Assembly (NCBI RefSeq): GCF_000002425.4
Contig: NC_037254.1
Location: 1,865,758-1,929,757, forward strand
Length of the DNA: 64,000 nucleotides
Source of the DNA: Physcomitrium patens
Lineage: Eukaryota > Streptophyta > Bryopsida > Funariales > Funariaceae
Direction: 5' to 3'
In this document: piece by piece, positions 11,162 through 24,908 of the stretch
Numbering within the stretch: position 1 is the stretch's first letter
Layout of the letters: every line of letters starts with the position of its first letter
Translations under genes and position numbers: made by a program
Notes under the pieces: model-generated
Database searches by the model: none
What the model was told of the DNA's origin: nothing
What the model saw: the letters and a program-made list of their open reading frames with translations, nothing else

Positions 11162-12646
11162 TTATTTGAAACTGAATTACTTAAAAAAGCCACATGCAAT
11201 TCATGATACAGAGTGTATTAACAAAGTATATTCATTTACAAATAACAACAAATAATAATAACATTACCAAGGTATGATTTATAATGCACTTACTATTAAA
11301 GACATGTTCACATGATCATAACTTTCTGTTGAAGCAGTTCAATCTTAGATATTATGATCATGTAAACATTTCTAATCCTATCAAAAACACTTCTAAGGCT
11401 ATCAAAAACATATTAGCTTAGAGATATGTAACTTATAACCTCTGTAAAGGTTTGAAAGTAGTGATTTTATGGTAAATTCAGCAAGATTAACACTTTGAAT
11501 ATACATGGATGCCTTTACTTTAAAATATTATATTGTAAGTAAAATGGATATATATATATATATATATATATAGTATTCACTGAAGGTATAAAAAAAACTT
11601 GTGAGTCATAAAATAAATAAGAGCTTGAATGTAATTGATATTCAATTATTTTTGAAAACATGAAAATGACAACTTATTATTATCACTTTTATTGCCAAAA
11701 CTCTAACGTTCAAACTTCTTATAATTTATAGCAAACAAGACAAGTTATTATTTAACATTTTGGTGTACTTGTAAAAAAGAAAAAGAAAGCATAAACATTA
11801 ATTTAAAATATCATTAAAAGGACATCATTTTAATGCTTAAATACATAGTGAAATCACAAAATCCAATTTTTAATTTCAAGGGAAAACTCCATATTTTCAA
11901 CACATTTTGTAAAATTTTCATTTCTTTGACACAAAGACAATAAAAACGGCAATTTTTTATTTCGTATTATTTTATTTATTTTTGTCTCACATGTAGAAGC
12001 AGAGATACATGTGGAATTGCAACAAGTTTTTTTGATATATCGTTATGGATTCAACTATTACATAGTTTCACTATTAGTATCAAATTAAATGAAAAATAAA
12101 AACAAACACTAAAGTTATAAAACCAACAATCCTGAAACCTTGAATTTCACCAAACAATTGACAAATACTTCAACATGCACCACCACAAAGTCTCAAAATT
12201 GCCACGATTGCAAAGCAAAACAGCATCACCATTGATTCCCAAAATCTATTATTAAGGCAAAGTTAATAAATAACCAAGATTTCACTAAATTAGCAAATTA
12301 CCAAGATTCTACGATATGGTGGAATTGGACCAATGACAATCCATCCCTGACGAGATATGGACCCTATATCCGCCCCCACCCCCATCCACCAACCGGTGCA
12401 AACCGCGGACGGGTTCAGCGCACCCACCCGACCCGACGAAACGCCGGGCGGGGACACAGAGGAACAGAAACCATCCATCATTAATTCATCCAACAAATAC
12501 ATGGATGAAGGAAGAGGGGCTAGAAACAGTGGTAGAGCGGAGGCGGCAGAGTGTGCGTGGGAATCGAGACTCTCTCGCATTCTCTTTCGTAGTGTAAGAG
12601 ATTGTTTGCTTGGTTTGGTTTGGTTTGCAGAATTTGTGGAGTAGCG
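10416..12646. other. AT-rich spacer, then p24 promoter and 5' leader
   Basis: From 10416 to about 12300 the sequence is very AT-rich and gene-free, with a joined (TA)n(TG)n tract at 11119-11160 and (TA)n at 11549-11572. Around 12355-12470 it changes abruptly to C-rich sequence (runs of CCCACCC, ACCCGACCCGACG), then a pyrimidine-rich stretch with TCTCTCGCATTCTCTTTCG. This is where I place the p24 promoter and leader. An ATG near 12500 opens a short upstream frame that may or may not be transcribed. Confidence 0.5.
11119..11160. repeat. (TA)n(TG)n compound microsatellite
   Basis: About ten TA units run directly into ten TG units, both uninterrupted. Confidence 0.9.
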
Positions 12647-14184
12647 ATGGAGCTTCGGCCCTGGATCACAGTGCTCTTCGCCCTCGCGGTTGTTGTCGCG
12701 CACAGCCATGCGCTTCTCATGACCGTTCACAATACAGAATGCGTCTGGGAGGATGTAGAGTTCGACGGCGATGTCGTCAGCGGTAACTTCGTTGTGTTGG
12801 ACCAGGAGGTTTTTTGGGGCTCTGAGCACCCCGGTATCGAGCTCATTGTATGCACACTCACATCTCTGGCTTTATTTAGTTTGCTTTCTTTTCTTCTCTT
12901 TCAGTTCGTGCTTATGTATCCTCTGTGGTTTGTTTTGTTTTGTTTGTTTTTGTTTTTTTATTTTATTTTTTCTGATTGTGAATCGGTGTTTTTCCTTTTT
13001 TTCCTTTTTGTTTTTGGTTGTGTTGGGAGTTTAGTGATTTACGCTGTTGTTTGGGACTTGGAATGAATTTGGCTTGTCTCCTCGCCGAGAGGTTATTTCA
13101 TTTAGCAAAGATCGTAGGTGAATGGCTTTGAGGTTTGTGAGTTTAGGGGTGATTCTTTGCTGCAAGCTCTGTTGAGAGCTTATGGGTTTGAGATTTTTGG
13201 CCTGTTCAAAGGTTTTTTTCTTGATTTTTTAGAGTCTCATTTGCCAATTTTTATTTATTTTTATTTTATTTTATTTATTTTTTCTGTTTGATTTCCTTAC
13301 AAAAATCCGACTTCGTTTCTTGAATTTCCGGTTGGTTGGTGATCGCTCGATGTCGTACCCCATGCAGTCTTGCTCGGATGGTTTGTTGTCCTGATGGATT
13401 TTGGTTGAAATAAGCTATGCATTTGATACACAAAGGACGATATTACATGAGTTCGTAGGCATTTTTTGGTTTTCGAAGCTTGGAAATTCAATCATCTTCA
13501 TTGTCGAGGATTCTGCAATCTTACCGTAGGGTCAACCTTTATCGCAATCTTTCAGAAACAAGTTAAGGATACTTCGAGTTGTTTTGATTCAGGTCACAGG
13601 ACCCGATGGACGTGCCGTTCACACTACCAATACTATTGACGGGGAGAAATTTGAATTCATAGCTCACCGCAGAGGACGCTACAAGTTCTGCTTTCACAAC
13701 CCGTTGTCTGCTCCAGAACAACTCACGTTTTACATTCATGTGGGTCACGTCATTGGCGTCGAAGAATTGGCGAGGGATGGTATGACTCATGTCTCCTCGA
13801 ACTTAATGAATAAATGCTTCTTGAGGCTCTATTTGTTATACCACGATAGCTTAGGGTTAACGACTCAGTAGGTAACCTTATCTTCATGATGAAATAAACA
13901 AACGACAAATATCCCCTATATACGAATTTTTTTCACATGACTTTGGCGTGGGTTTATTGGTTGCAGAGCATTTGAAGCCTGTTGATGTGAAAATCTCTCA
14001 GCTCAGTGAAGCCCTTGAGCTTGTTAGTGCTGAGATTCGATATTTGCAAAACCGAGACTTGCGTCACAGAAAAAGTAAGCACCCGATTCCTTTCGAACCT
14101 GAAATCAACTTGTCCGAGAGAAATGTTGTTTGTTTGTTTGTTTGTTTGTTTGTTTTGTTTTGTTTTGTTTTGTTTTTTTTTTTT

Positions 14185-14215
<31 letters not shown>

Positions 14216-14519
14216 TTTTTCTATGCTATTTGTGCAATCGAACGGGGATGAGTAGTGTAGTGTAGTGTAAATTCTTTTGGATGATGTCCAGCTTAGTCTG
14301 AGGATATGTTTGTGACATTGTAATTTTCTATGTTTTCTATCGTGCTCGTTTGTATTGAACCAGTGATGGAAAATTTGGATCGCAGCAAATGAGAGCACGC
14401 AGAGGCGGTTGCTATTCTACACAGTGAGTGAGTACCTACTTCTGATCGCAGCCAGCGTGGGCCAGGTGGTCATGATCCGCCATCTCTTCAGCAAACGTAT
14501 TGGTTACAATCGAGTATGA
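12647..14519 (+). CDS. p24beta: p24 beta-type cargo receptor (TMED2 family)
   Basis: Four exons: 12647-12847, 13593-13779, 13967-14074, 14386-14519; all introns GT-AG, 209 residues, the usual p24 length. p24 proteins cycle between ER and Golgi in COPI/COPII vesicles and help load cargo such as GPI-anchored proteins. Visible parts: a signal peptide (about 1-22, ending SHA), a GOLD domain with C32 and C100 placed to form the family disulfide, YIHVGH after the GOLD domain, a coiled coil (about 131-163), one membrane span (about 176-196) and a 13-residue cytosolic tail RHLFSKRIGYNRV. The tail ends in R-V and has no KKXX signal, as in plant beta forms. The start gives a classic signal peptide. Sequence resembles Arabidopsis p24beta3 most closely from memory. 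Confidence 0.95.
14126..14220 (+). repeat. (TTTG)n/(TTTTG)n tract in p24 intron 3
   Basis: Six or more TTTG units, then TTTTG units and long T runs, starting about 50 bases after the donor site. Such T-rich tracts are common in plant introns; the length here is unusual. Confidence 0.85.
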
Positions 14520-15400
14520 TATTTTGCTCACTCAGCTTGTAGTTTTAAAGGACACGCGCGTTTGAGAATACACATCCTCACACAGTCTGGCTAGGAATAG
14601 GAGGAAAGCTGGAAGAACCAATGTTGCACCCAATTATACTGTCTGTGAAGTGCGCAAGACAGAGAGTTTTTGGTACACTTAGCGTGGTCGAGTTTGTTTT
14701 GGAAAGTGGAAGGGTGACTCGGCATACGTGCAGTACACATAAGACTTCAAGCAAGTTCTGTAAATCCAAATCATCAGTGGCGGAGGATTTAAACGAATCA
14801 TCCAATTTTTACACCTTCAGTGTGTTTTATACAATGAACCTGGAATCTGTTCGAAGTACTTATCTCTGCAAATGTCACAATCTTTCAGAGCAGTTCAAAG
14901 CATTGTTCCAGCCTAGATATTGTGATGCCCTGCCATAAACTTTAAAGGCCCATCGCTTTACTCAAACGAATTGTTCAAGTTGTGCCTTATTCTATTGCTT
15001 CTTGGAAGCAGGCAGTCTCAAAACTTGGGACATTTTTTTTAATTTGTAGAGTCAGCTTACACAGTTAAGAACCTTAGGGACTTTTGCAGCCCAATCGGTT
15101 GGGTTTAGGACCTTCACGAAAGTGCCGAGTATACCCCCAATAGTTCTGTTGGAGTACATATTTAGCATTTGTGATAAATGGTACAGTGAGGAAGCATGGG
15201 ATGTGCCATGAATGTCTGCAGTTCGGCAAAGTTTAGAGTCCTTGAAAATTCAACATGCCATCAAATTCAATAGATATCCTCAAACGTCATCTCGTTGACA
15301 ACGCCAATGAGTGGAAAGACTGTAACTAGGATCTAGGATGTTTGCGAAGTAATGCATTAACATGTAAACAAGATCAATCAGAGAAAACTAAGATGCAATA
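14520..15400 (+). other. Probable 3' untranslated region and flank of p24
   Basis: Composition stays moderate for about 800 bases after the stop and then falls to AT-rich desert near 15400. A 105-codon frame at 14621-14938 has no recognisable similarity and lies within this presumed transcript tail. Confidence 0.4.
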
Positions 15401-17930
15401 AGAACCTCAGAAATTTGTAGAGTGATGTATTTGTCATAATTTTCATAGTAGTTATTGAAATATTGCAAAAAATAAATTAAATCAGGTTTTAGAAAGACAT
15501 AGTATATTCCACACTTCTCCATTGATGTGGCATTATATTAAATGTTAAGGAGGCATAACAAATTACATAGTTACACAAAGCTTTCTGTATTTTGATTGAG
15601 TAGACTATTTGAAATGACACATTTTATGTTCCACTATTAGACAGTTATTAGTGAATAGTATTTGTAATTTTTATGCTTTGTCAAATGACATTAAATTAGA
15701 AAAAATATCAATTTTTTTTTAGATTTAAAAATATTGTGTTCAAAGTTTTTAAAGAAAAAGTAATTAAATCCAATACATTTGTGGAGGAATTAAATAATAA
15801 AAGTTAGTCATGTTTATGCTTTCAAAAAAACTAATTAGCTAACATACTGTCTATATGTATATATATATATATATATATATGGATGTAAATTATATGTTCT
15901 TTAATTTATGTTCATTCTTATTTTTAATTTCTAAAAACATATGTTATATTTTACAAAAAAATAAAAAAATGAAAATACTATTAAAATAGATGAGTATAAG
16001 CAATGACGTTTTAAGCCAATGCAAGTTAAAATATTGGAATAATACATTTTTTATAAAATTGACAAATTTTACATAAAAATCATTACCAAAAATTATCAAT
16101 ATTTTAGTATAAATTAGTTTAAATCAGTTATTCTAAACTTCTAACATATTAGGTTGAAGTTTTTGTGTAATGATAATTGCATTCTAATTTATAAGGTATA
16201 AATATATTATCAAAGAAGATTAGCAATCATTTCATTTATTTTTTAATTATGATATTTTAAACTTCTCAATGAGTGTACGTATGTGTGTGTGTATGTATGT
16301 ATGTATGTATGTATATTTTTTTCATGTGCGAGTTTGAATGATGTAACTAAAGAAATAAAAAGAAAAGAGGTAAAAACAAAATTCAAAATATGTAAAGTTA
16401 TTTTGTAATCAAATATATATATATATACACTAGAAAAATCAACTTCAAATATTTTAAATTTTATTTAATTTAATTAGATTTAATGAAAAATATTTATAAG
16501 TAAATATCAAATCATAATTTTTTAAAACTATTAATGTTATCTTATTTTATTTTATTATTAAACTAGTCAAGAACCATTGATCAAACAATACCACTATCAT
16601 TAAACATTTGTCAATTATCTAGAAATGAAATTATATTAAATCACACATATTAAAATTATTTGTTTCTTGATTATTAAAATATCTTTAAAATTTATAAATA
16701 ACAAATTTTATCGATATTTTTGGTAAAAGATATAAATGAAAAAATACACAATACAAGAATTAGACTTTCAAAAAATTATATTTCAATATACAAAATATTT
16801 CTACTATTCATATATAATATAAGATAAACAAACTTTACTTAATTTTTTTGGTATCATAATCTTTTATTAAAAAATCATATTCTTGTGGTGAAAACATATC
16901 ACATTAAAGAAAAAAATAAAGAAAAAAAATATAAAAACAAAATAGAACCAAAAGAATTAAACTTATTTGACTTGTTTATAGTGAATGCTCTAATATTCAG
17001 CTACAAGTAAAAAATACGACTTAAACTAAATAAATACTAGTTAGAACAGTTTAATATATATATTTGATAGCTATAGTTTAAATAATATATAGTTTAAATA
17101 ATCTATAATGCTATTCATCTTTAAGTGTAAATGGTTTTTGTGTTGTGGAATAAACATTCTATTATTTAAAAAGTTTATAATCAATGTTTATTTGATTATT
17201 TTAACTTAAAAAATTACATATAAAATAAAATAAATTTTGGAACTTCATCCATTTTAAGTTTTCTTTATTAAAAAATATAACATTTTACAAATTTTTACTT
17301 CAAATATTTAATTTTGAAGGAAAATTTAATGTAATGCCAATAAATTTCTATAAATAAAAAAATATTTATAAAATATAATTAAATGAATTTAAATAGGTTT
17401 TATTGTTGATTTTTAAGTTTTTATATATATGAAAAATTTCTACATTTGAAATTAAATTACTACTATTTTATATTTATTTAATTATAATATAGTAAATAAG
17501 TGTATATAAATTAATAATTATAATATGTATAATTACATCATACAAATTTGATAATTTTTTTAATACAATATATTTTTTAATTAAATTATAATTTTATAAA
17601 TTATTATTAGTCTCCAAAGATATTATATTTAATAACTAATTAACTTAATAGAGTTTTAAAAATTACCATTTAGTAATTTTAATTTTTTTATCATACTCTA
17701 AATTTATATTTGAAATGAGTGTAGAAATTACATAATAATTCAGAAACTATTAATTTATTTAATTATTTTCAGAATAATGATATTATGTATACTAAAAAAA
17801 TCAAAATTTTAGTAAATTAATCATAAATTTATAAATTCTATTGATATTTTTTGATAATTTTAGCATTCATATAGTTAATAGTTTTATTTATTTTTTAGTT
17901 TATATACAGATATAAACATATATGTAAAGA

Positions 17931-18770
17931 GTTGTTAAAGCCACATCTCCTCTTGCCAACTTATGATTGATTTTATCCATTTCCATATCCATTGCTTTGT
18001 TCTCTTTTCTTATTCTATATCTCTTATCTTCAACTTCTCTTTGTGTCTATCTTTCATTTCTTGTCTTTTAGTATTCTTTGTAGACAATCAACATAAATTA
18101 ATATACTTTGTTTCCAATTCTTCAAAGTCTCTTACATCATAATATATTGATTAGTTCCATTTTCACATTTCAATTTGAGATGTTATGACTCTTCAACCCA
18201 CACTACAAATGTGTCCTATATTTCTTTCAAGTTTATTATGAATTTCACCTAAGTTTGCAATAGAGATTTAGCACAATAGTGGTCACAATAGTGGTTGATT
18301 AGACAAAGCTTGAACAACCTTGGCAAATACTTCTTTCCACCATACATTCCAAAAAATAAAAGAAAAGCTTGATAAAACTAAGGCCATTGCTTCCTACTAA
18401 AAATTAGTGAGAGTCATAATCATTGACAGCTAATTCACCATATAATACTCAATGATCTATTGCAAGACTTCTTCAAAGGGCTATGTTGCTAAGAAACTAA
18501 TTCCTATTCCTCTTTGATTTAGATAATATATACCAAAAGTATCCATGTAATCATGGTAGTATCCAAGTATCTTCCCTATTAATGTTGGTACTAGGCTCAA
18601 AGAAAGCAACATGGAAGACATGGAACAAGAGAAGAAAATATGGATGAAGGGAGAGGAGGGTTTTTTAATGGAAGACAATGAATAAAAATGGAGAACAAGG
18701 ATATGGGATTGGAAACAAGAGATGGATAAAATCAATCATGAGATGGTAAGAGAGGTGTCGCTTTAGTAAC
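17931..18770. mobile_element. Large inverted-repeat element (about 840 bp)
   Basis: The left end 17931-17980 (starting GTTGTTAAAGCCACATCTCC) is an imperfect reverse complement of 18721-18770 (reading GTTACTAAAGCGACACCTCT on the other strand). Both share ATGATTGATTTTATCCAT. Similarity continues inward for about 40 bases (CCATATCC, TTGTTCTC). The 660-base centre has no transposase-like frame. It is a candidate non-autonomous terminal-inverted-repeat element; a target duplication was not resolved. Confidence 0.55.
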
Positions 18771-18790
18771 ATTAGAATAAAGATTTAAGA

Positions 18791-18792
<2 letters not shown>

Positions 18793-18860
<68 letters not shown>
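18793..18860. repeat. (CT)n(TA)n compound microsatellite
   Basis: About 16 CT units followed after two bases by about 17 TA units, directly beside the right end of the inverted-repeat element. Confidence 0.9.
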
Positions 18861-18862
<2 letters not shown>

Positions 18863-20796
18863 TAATTTTATCTCATATAATCAATAATCTTGATAGATAT
18901 AATTTTTATTAATTATTTGAAATAAAATTGATTAAATAAGTTGTTCTACTAGTCATGCAACAATATGTTCATTGATCATGCTTCAATCAACTTGAACTAA
19001 TTGCTTATTATTATTATACACCATGAGCTTTTGTTTTTTATTTTCTTTATTTTTTACTTTCTACCATCTTTGTTTTTATGTCATAGCTAAAAAGTATATA
19101 TGTATCTCATGAAAATTATATAATTTTTAAACAAAACATGATAATATTGAGTTCTTTGATGAAGTGTGTAGCTACAATGATATGCCAAATAAGAAAAGAA
19201 GTAAAGAAAGCTTGCAAAAAAAATTGAAAACAATGTGAATGCTTAGTATAAATTATAAGGCTTTGTTGTTTCTCTGATTTTGCAACTACATAAACATATC
19301 TAATAAAAGATAACTAAAAAAGATAAATCTTCTTATTTAAAATTCTTTTTATATTAAAATTTTATAAATTATCAAAAATAAAAAATTTAGAATAAAAAAA
19401 GAAGTTAGATATGTTATTCAATTTATTCTTATAAAGTAAGTAAAAGAAGAATTGGCATTGCTAAAGCTCTATTATAATTCAAAATTTTAAAAATTTGGAC
19501 ATATTATAATAAAGATGAAAAAATGAATAATAAAAAGTTGATAAATTATTACAAAAGTGTGCCTAATATTATATGAATAGAGATTGAACTTATAAATTTA
19601 ATACAAAGTTGCAAAAATAGGCGGATTATTATTAATCTTGTCTTTATTTGAGAGAAAAAAATAATTTTTATATAAAATATTTAACATTTTACAAGAACAA
19701 ATGACCTTGTTTTTAAATAGATGAATGAATCATTCTAAGAAGTAAAATAAATTTTATCAATTCTTGTTGCATGAAGAGAGTAGTAATACAAATGTATTGA
19801 CAATAACTATGCTATTATATGAATTAAAATAGTTAATAGTAAAACACAATTACAATAATATTCTTAACATAGATGAATTTGGCCTATTCTATACCATGTC
19901 ACTCAAAGACAAAATTTCCAAGCTAAAAATTAAAAAAACTAAGAAAAGTAAAAGCCATTTTTATTGTGTTTAAAATTAATATAGTTAAATTACTTTGAAA
20001 AGTGAAAAATTGTAGCCATTCATTATTGGTAAGGTCCAAAAACCTTGAACATTAAAAAAAAAGTAAAGATAATAACTTGGATTTTTTCATTATTTGAATA
20101 AGAAGGCTTCAATGACATCTTTATTGTTTATTAAATGACAGAAGTACTTGAATGGGGTCATAAGACAAAATGGTCAAAATGCCCTTCTTCTCTTTAATCA
20201 TTGTGCTACATATAGCTTGAATAGTATTTTTAGTTTAAATATCATCTACTATTTTTCTTTCAATACAAAATTTATTTCACAACCTATAAGTGTTGATATA
20301 AATGCTATTTTTAATAGATAATTTTGACAAATAGTGATATAATTTGTACTTAATGATTTAAAAAATAAATGTAATGTCTTTAGAAGATTATTATTTTACA
20401 AAGAATATATTAGATAAGATGTATATGAGATTTTTATTTTATAAGAGACAATATTGAATTGCTAGAAACTTACAAGGCTATTAAATATAACTATATAAGA
20501 ATATAAAAGTAGATAAGAATATAGAAAAATTTGAGAATGACATTGCACAAATAAAATATAGTTTAAACATCAATAGATTATTGATGTAGTTGTTGCTTAA
20601 CTCGCCTTCTAAAAAAATGATATTTGATAAAAAAATTGATAATAACCTTCATATCATACATATCAATATGATCAAATTAAGAGTATTTTAGAAATTACAA
20701 AGATAAAAATCCGAAATTATAAAAAAAAGAATCATGAATTTTATACAAAACACTTCATGAACTTGGAAATAATAATATAGGTATGAACATCAATTT

Positions 20797-20964
20797 GAAA
20801 ATCTACTATGCCTTACACAATGTATAAGAGCAACTTTATGCAAAGCAAAGAGAGCCACAAAAAATTAAAACTATAGACCAATAAGCCAACTTGGTAGCAA
20901 AAATATTGTCTTATCTTTAGCAATTAACAAGTTTATTATTTATGTGAATGATTTAATCTTTTCA
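20797..20964 (+). pseudogene. Ty1/copia reverse-transcriptase relic
   Basis: The last 24 bases read Y-V-N-D-L-I-F-S, a one-residue variant of the copia catalytic block YVDDLIF. About 120 bases before it, at the expected distance and order, the DNA from about 20804 aligns with the codons for the conserved KSLYGLKQAPRAWYAK block after small indels (CCTTA, CAA, AGAGCA, TATGCAAAG kept in register). The reading frame is broken by stops and shifts, so no protein is made. No LTRs, integrase or RNase H could be recognised around it. The identification rests on these two motifs only. Confidence 0.45.
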
Positions 20965-21385
20965 AAGTTAGTAACAAAAATGTTCTATATACTAAAATGT
21001 AATAGAAGATATATAGTTAGTTGCTTGTACATGCATTGTTGGAAAAAGTAACATCAATAAAAATATTTTTTATTACTATTAATAGTTTATTGGTAGATTT
21101 GAGTTACAAAATTCAACATAAAAACTTTTTATTTTTCTTCTTCAATAGTAGTCAGCTAAAGGATATATAATATTATTGGTCTTTAAATGTAAGTCTTATC
21201 TAAATTTATCTATAATAGCAATTTATATAAAAATAACCATGCTTTATGAAAATATAGATATAGTTAAATATATCTCAACTTGTTCAACATTGAATCATAA
21301 GTAAGTTTTTTTTTGTAATAACAAACATGTTTATTTAGATAGGTTGAAATAATTGTTAAAAACATGGTTTTGTTATTTATATTAG

Positions 21386-21427
<42 letters not shown>

Positions 21428-21707
21428 AAAAAAAAGAGTCTAAAACTCCTATAATTATTTCATCTTCACTTATATACTACTAATATTATGTCCAATTTTG
21501 ATAAAATTGATACATCAATTTGTCAAAGATGTAAATAATTACTATAAATATATACTAAAATAAAGCAAAGCAACATATGCTAACAAGTGTAGTAATAATT
21601 TATTAGTAGTGAAATTGAAACTTATATTAGGAAAGTCCACTTAAGGCCACATAAATCATTGATTAAAAAATAGTGGTTTATATTTGAATTTTAAAAATAA
21701 ATTTAGA

Positions 21708-21810
21708 AAAATATTAAATTGACCAAAACTTTTATTAAATCAATCCATCCATTATTACAAATTGACTCATAGAAGGTTGAGCTATCTTTATTATCATAAC
21801 TATCATGTAT
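21708..21810. mobile_element. Foldback element family, copy 2 (partial, diverged)
   Basis: ATATTAAATTGACC, then CTTTTATTAAAT, CCATCCATTATTA and later TTATTATCATAACTA follow the same order as the left arm and centre of the element at 4361-4550. It is diverged and lacks a clear right arm. Confidence 0.4.
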
Positions 21811-22105
21811 ATTTGAATTAATACAATCATGGTTTTAAAAAATAAAATAGAGTTGATACAATCATAAAGATATTGCTTGTAACAAGAAGTAACAATCAAA
21901 AATTAAAATTAATGGCCTCTTTCTTTTATCCAACCTTGTTAGAACTATAATTTCTTATATATTTGTATATGCTCAAGGATATATAATTTACGAATGATAC
22001 TTTGATTAACATCATATATATTTCAAATCTAATAAAGAAAAAATTTATAGTTAAAAAAAAAAAAAAAACTTAATTCATCAACAAAATACAACAAGTGAAT
22101 TGATT

Positions 22106-22176
22106 AGGTAGTATATAGTGGCATTTGAAAGTACCATGATGTTTCTAAGGTAGTATATAGTGGCATTTGATAGTAC
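22106..22176. repeat. 42-bp tandem duplication
   Basis: AGGTAGTATATAGTGGCATT starts at 22106 and again at 22148; about 29 bases match apart from one base. It lies in AT-rich spacer. Confidence 0.8.
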
Positions 22177-22466
22177 AAAATAGCTACTATAACTATAGAC
22201 CTTCAACATCACATGTAGGATATTTGATTGCTCAACAACTTCAACCAACAAAGAAAAAGATGACAACTTGGATGTTTCTTACAAGAATATTGCCAAAAAA
22301 TATAATGATTGCATTATATGAAAGAAATCATAGAAGTTATATAATTACACATATTATTTAGAATAAATGCTAATAACTATGTTATGTTGTCTTAATAGTT
22401 GTTTGCTCATTGTTTGTCTTATAGAAACCTTGTATATCATTAATTATCAATTAACTTATCAATGTG

Positions 22467-22536
22467 ATGAAAAGAACTAGATTGCAAATTAAACCAATGT
22501 AATGAAAAGAACTAGATTGCAGATTAAACCAATGTA
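22467..22536. repeat. 35-bp tandem duplication
   Basis: Two adjacent 35-base units beginning ATGAAAAGAACTAGATTGCA differ at a single position (AAATT against AGATT), so the duplication is recent compared with the surrounding decayed DNA. Confidence 0.85.
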
Positions 22537-24823
22537 ATGAATGTTTCTTCTAAGGTACTTTATATTATAAAATATTTTATTATTTTACCAAGAATGCTTA
22601 TAAAATGCTTGGATATTAAAAAAAAGATATTCTCTTATAGCTTAAAAAAATAGATTTCTTTAACTTAGAACTGTAACTACATCTTAAGTTGACAGTCAAT
22701 ATTCTAACCTAAATTTGTATTTAAAAGTATCCATCAAGGATCCTTGAGAAGTACAAATTTATTTTTCTTATTTGTTTGAAAATATAACAAGAGAAATTAA
22801 AGCATAAGAAAGCTCAAAATAAAAAGTGTATGTTATCAATACAACATTGATTTTTTTACAAATGTTGTGAAACATCTATCCATCTATTCTCTTAACCTTG
22901 TTATTGAATAATTTAAGTGAACAAAATCTTTTTCAAATTTTAACAACTCTCCATATGTATGTATATTGTTAAACACATTAGAACTTTCATATAAACATAA
23001 AATTTGAAGTATACTAGGTAACGGTGGTATTTTGATGGTTAAATGTTTTTATCCTCAATAACATTTGATAAATATTATTATTTTAGTACCTCCATTAATA
23101 CCAAAAAATCAATTTTTTTCTTCCAAAGATCTCAATCCTATCTTCAATGCTATTGGTTGTATATTTGAGTTATTACTCTATTAATAAAAAAAGATTTATG
23201 AACAACTATTGGAACTTACATTCATCATAATAAGATTAAAAAATCCAACAATCAACCATCTAAAGAACAAGCCTTGTATAGCAATGAACCATTCAAGAAA
23301 ATTTGGTGGAGAATCAATTATTCAACTTACTCTTCTATAATTAAAAACTATTGAAGCAATAAAAAATGTCCATCTTTGCAAAAATTACAAAGGCTACAAA
23401 TATAATATTTCCAATTTTTACACTCAAATTATTTTTCTTTCACAACTATGTACAAACATATTGTGAGTAAAATCAAATTTATAGTGATTATATACAAATG
23501 CTAATCTACATGTAATTAGAATTTTATATTATATTTTACTAATTTAATCTAAATATCATTTGTAATGGCAACAAATCCAACTATTTTATTTTTTTAATAG
23601 AGGTGGAAAGAATGGATGTAATAAGTGTGGATAAAGGTTACATCTTTGTCTTTTGGGATTATTATTGTAGTTATTGTACCAAAGATACATTAAATATTCT
23701 TGATTGCTAATGTTTTTATTTTTATTTATTTATTTATTTATTTATATCTTAATAATAACTAATATTGACTTTAAGAATATGTCTATGTCAAAGGACTAAT
23801 ACAATAAACAAAGCTAAATGACATGTGATCATCTACAAATTGGTGCAAAAATAGACGCTTATTAGTCCCAAATATACTATTATCTAAAAATCTGATGTTT
23901 TTAATAGGTCAGCTTAAATCCTTTATTAGAATATATTGTTACGTCACATAAACCACCACATTGTTTGCTACTAACAAATGTTACATAAGTGAGAAAGTAG
24001 TAGAATGGAATTGTGAGCATTAGGATAATAGAAAGGTGTGCCATTTTGGATCCAATATTGCAAAGGAAAAGGTCCATATGAGAATAAACCTATCAACAAT
24101 GTAAGTCAACGCATTAAATAATATATGAGTAGGCTAGAGGGCCAAATAGTAGTTTGACTTGATGAAAGTATAAAATTATATTTTAAGTACTTATTAGTAT
24201 ATTCTTTAAATTTTAATTGAAAAATTACAAAAAATTATTCATAGGATTTTATATATATCAAATAATGTAAGGCATGCAAAGGAACTTATTTACTTTAATG
24301 CCTCTACGAATAAATGTTGTATTTTTAAACACTATACTTGCATCTATTGCTATCATGGATTAAAAAGATTTAAGAATAATTTCTTTGTTATATTAATTAC
24401 AAATATAATTTTATATAAAAACTGAGATCTTATGAGATCAATAAAACCAAAAAGTAATACTCTTGAGATTAGTTATACCTTTGCAAATTTCTTAGCTAAG
24501 ATAAAAAAAACTTCTTAACTTGGAAATAACAGACATTGCCATTGAAGTTGGAGTCATTACTATGTCAACAATTGTACATATCATAAGAAGTTAATGTGAT
24601 TGCTTATCATCTAGCATTCTTGAACTAACAAGCATTTTAGATCAATTAAAATTTATTATACTTGATATATGAAGCTAAGCTTAAATGTAGTCAATTAAAG
24701 AAAATAACACCATAGCAAATTGAGGTATTATTTTGATGCTAAATATACTTAACAACATGCATGAACACAAGTACTATACAAAGAGCAAATGCTTCTAATT
24801 TAAAGATACTTATCCTAGCTAAA

Positions 24824-24825
<2 letters not shown>

Positions 24826-24907
<82 letters not shown>

Positions 24908-24908
24908 C
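24826..24908. repeat. Long (TA)n microsatellite
   Basis: About 83 bases of TA broken only by two TG steps; the longest TA tract in the window. Confidence 0.9.

Noticed and set aside
14386..14400. Resemblance of AATGAGAGCACGC to the 3' part of miR535
   Set aside because: It is inside the fourth p24 coding exon and no hairpin partner is nearby.
14621..14938. 105-codon frame after p24
   Set aside because: Lies in the presumed 3' untranslated region, has no similarity I recognise and no splice partners.
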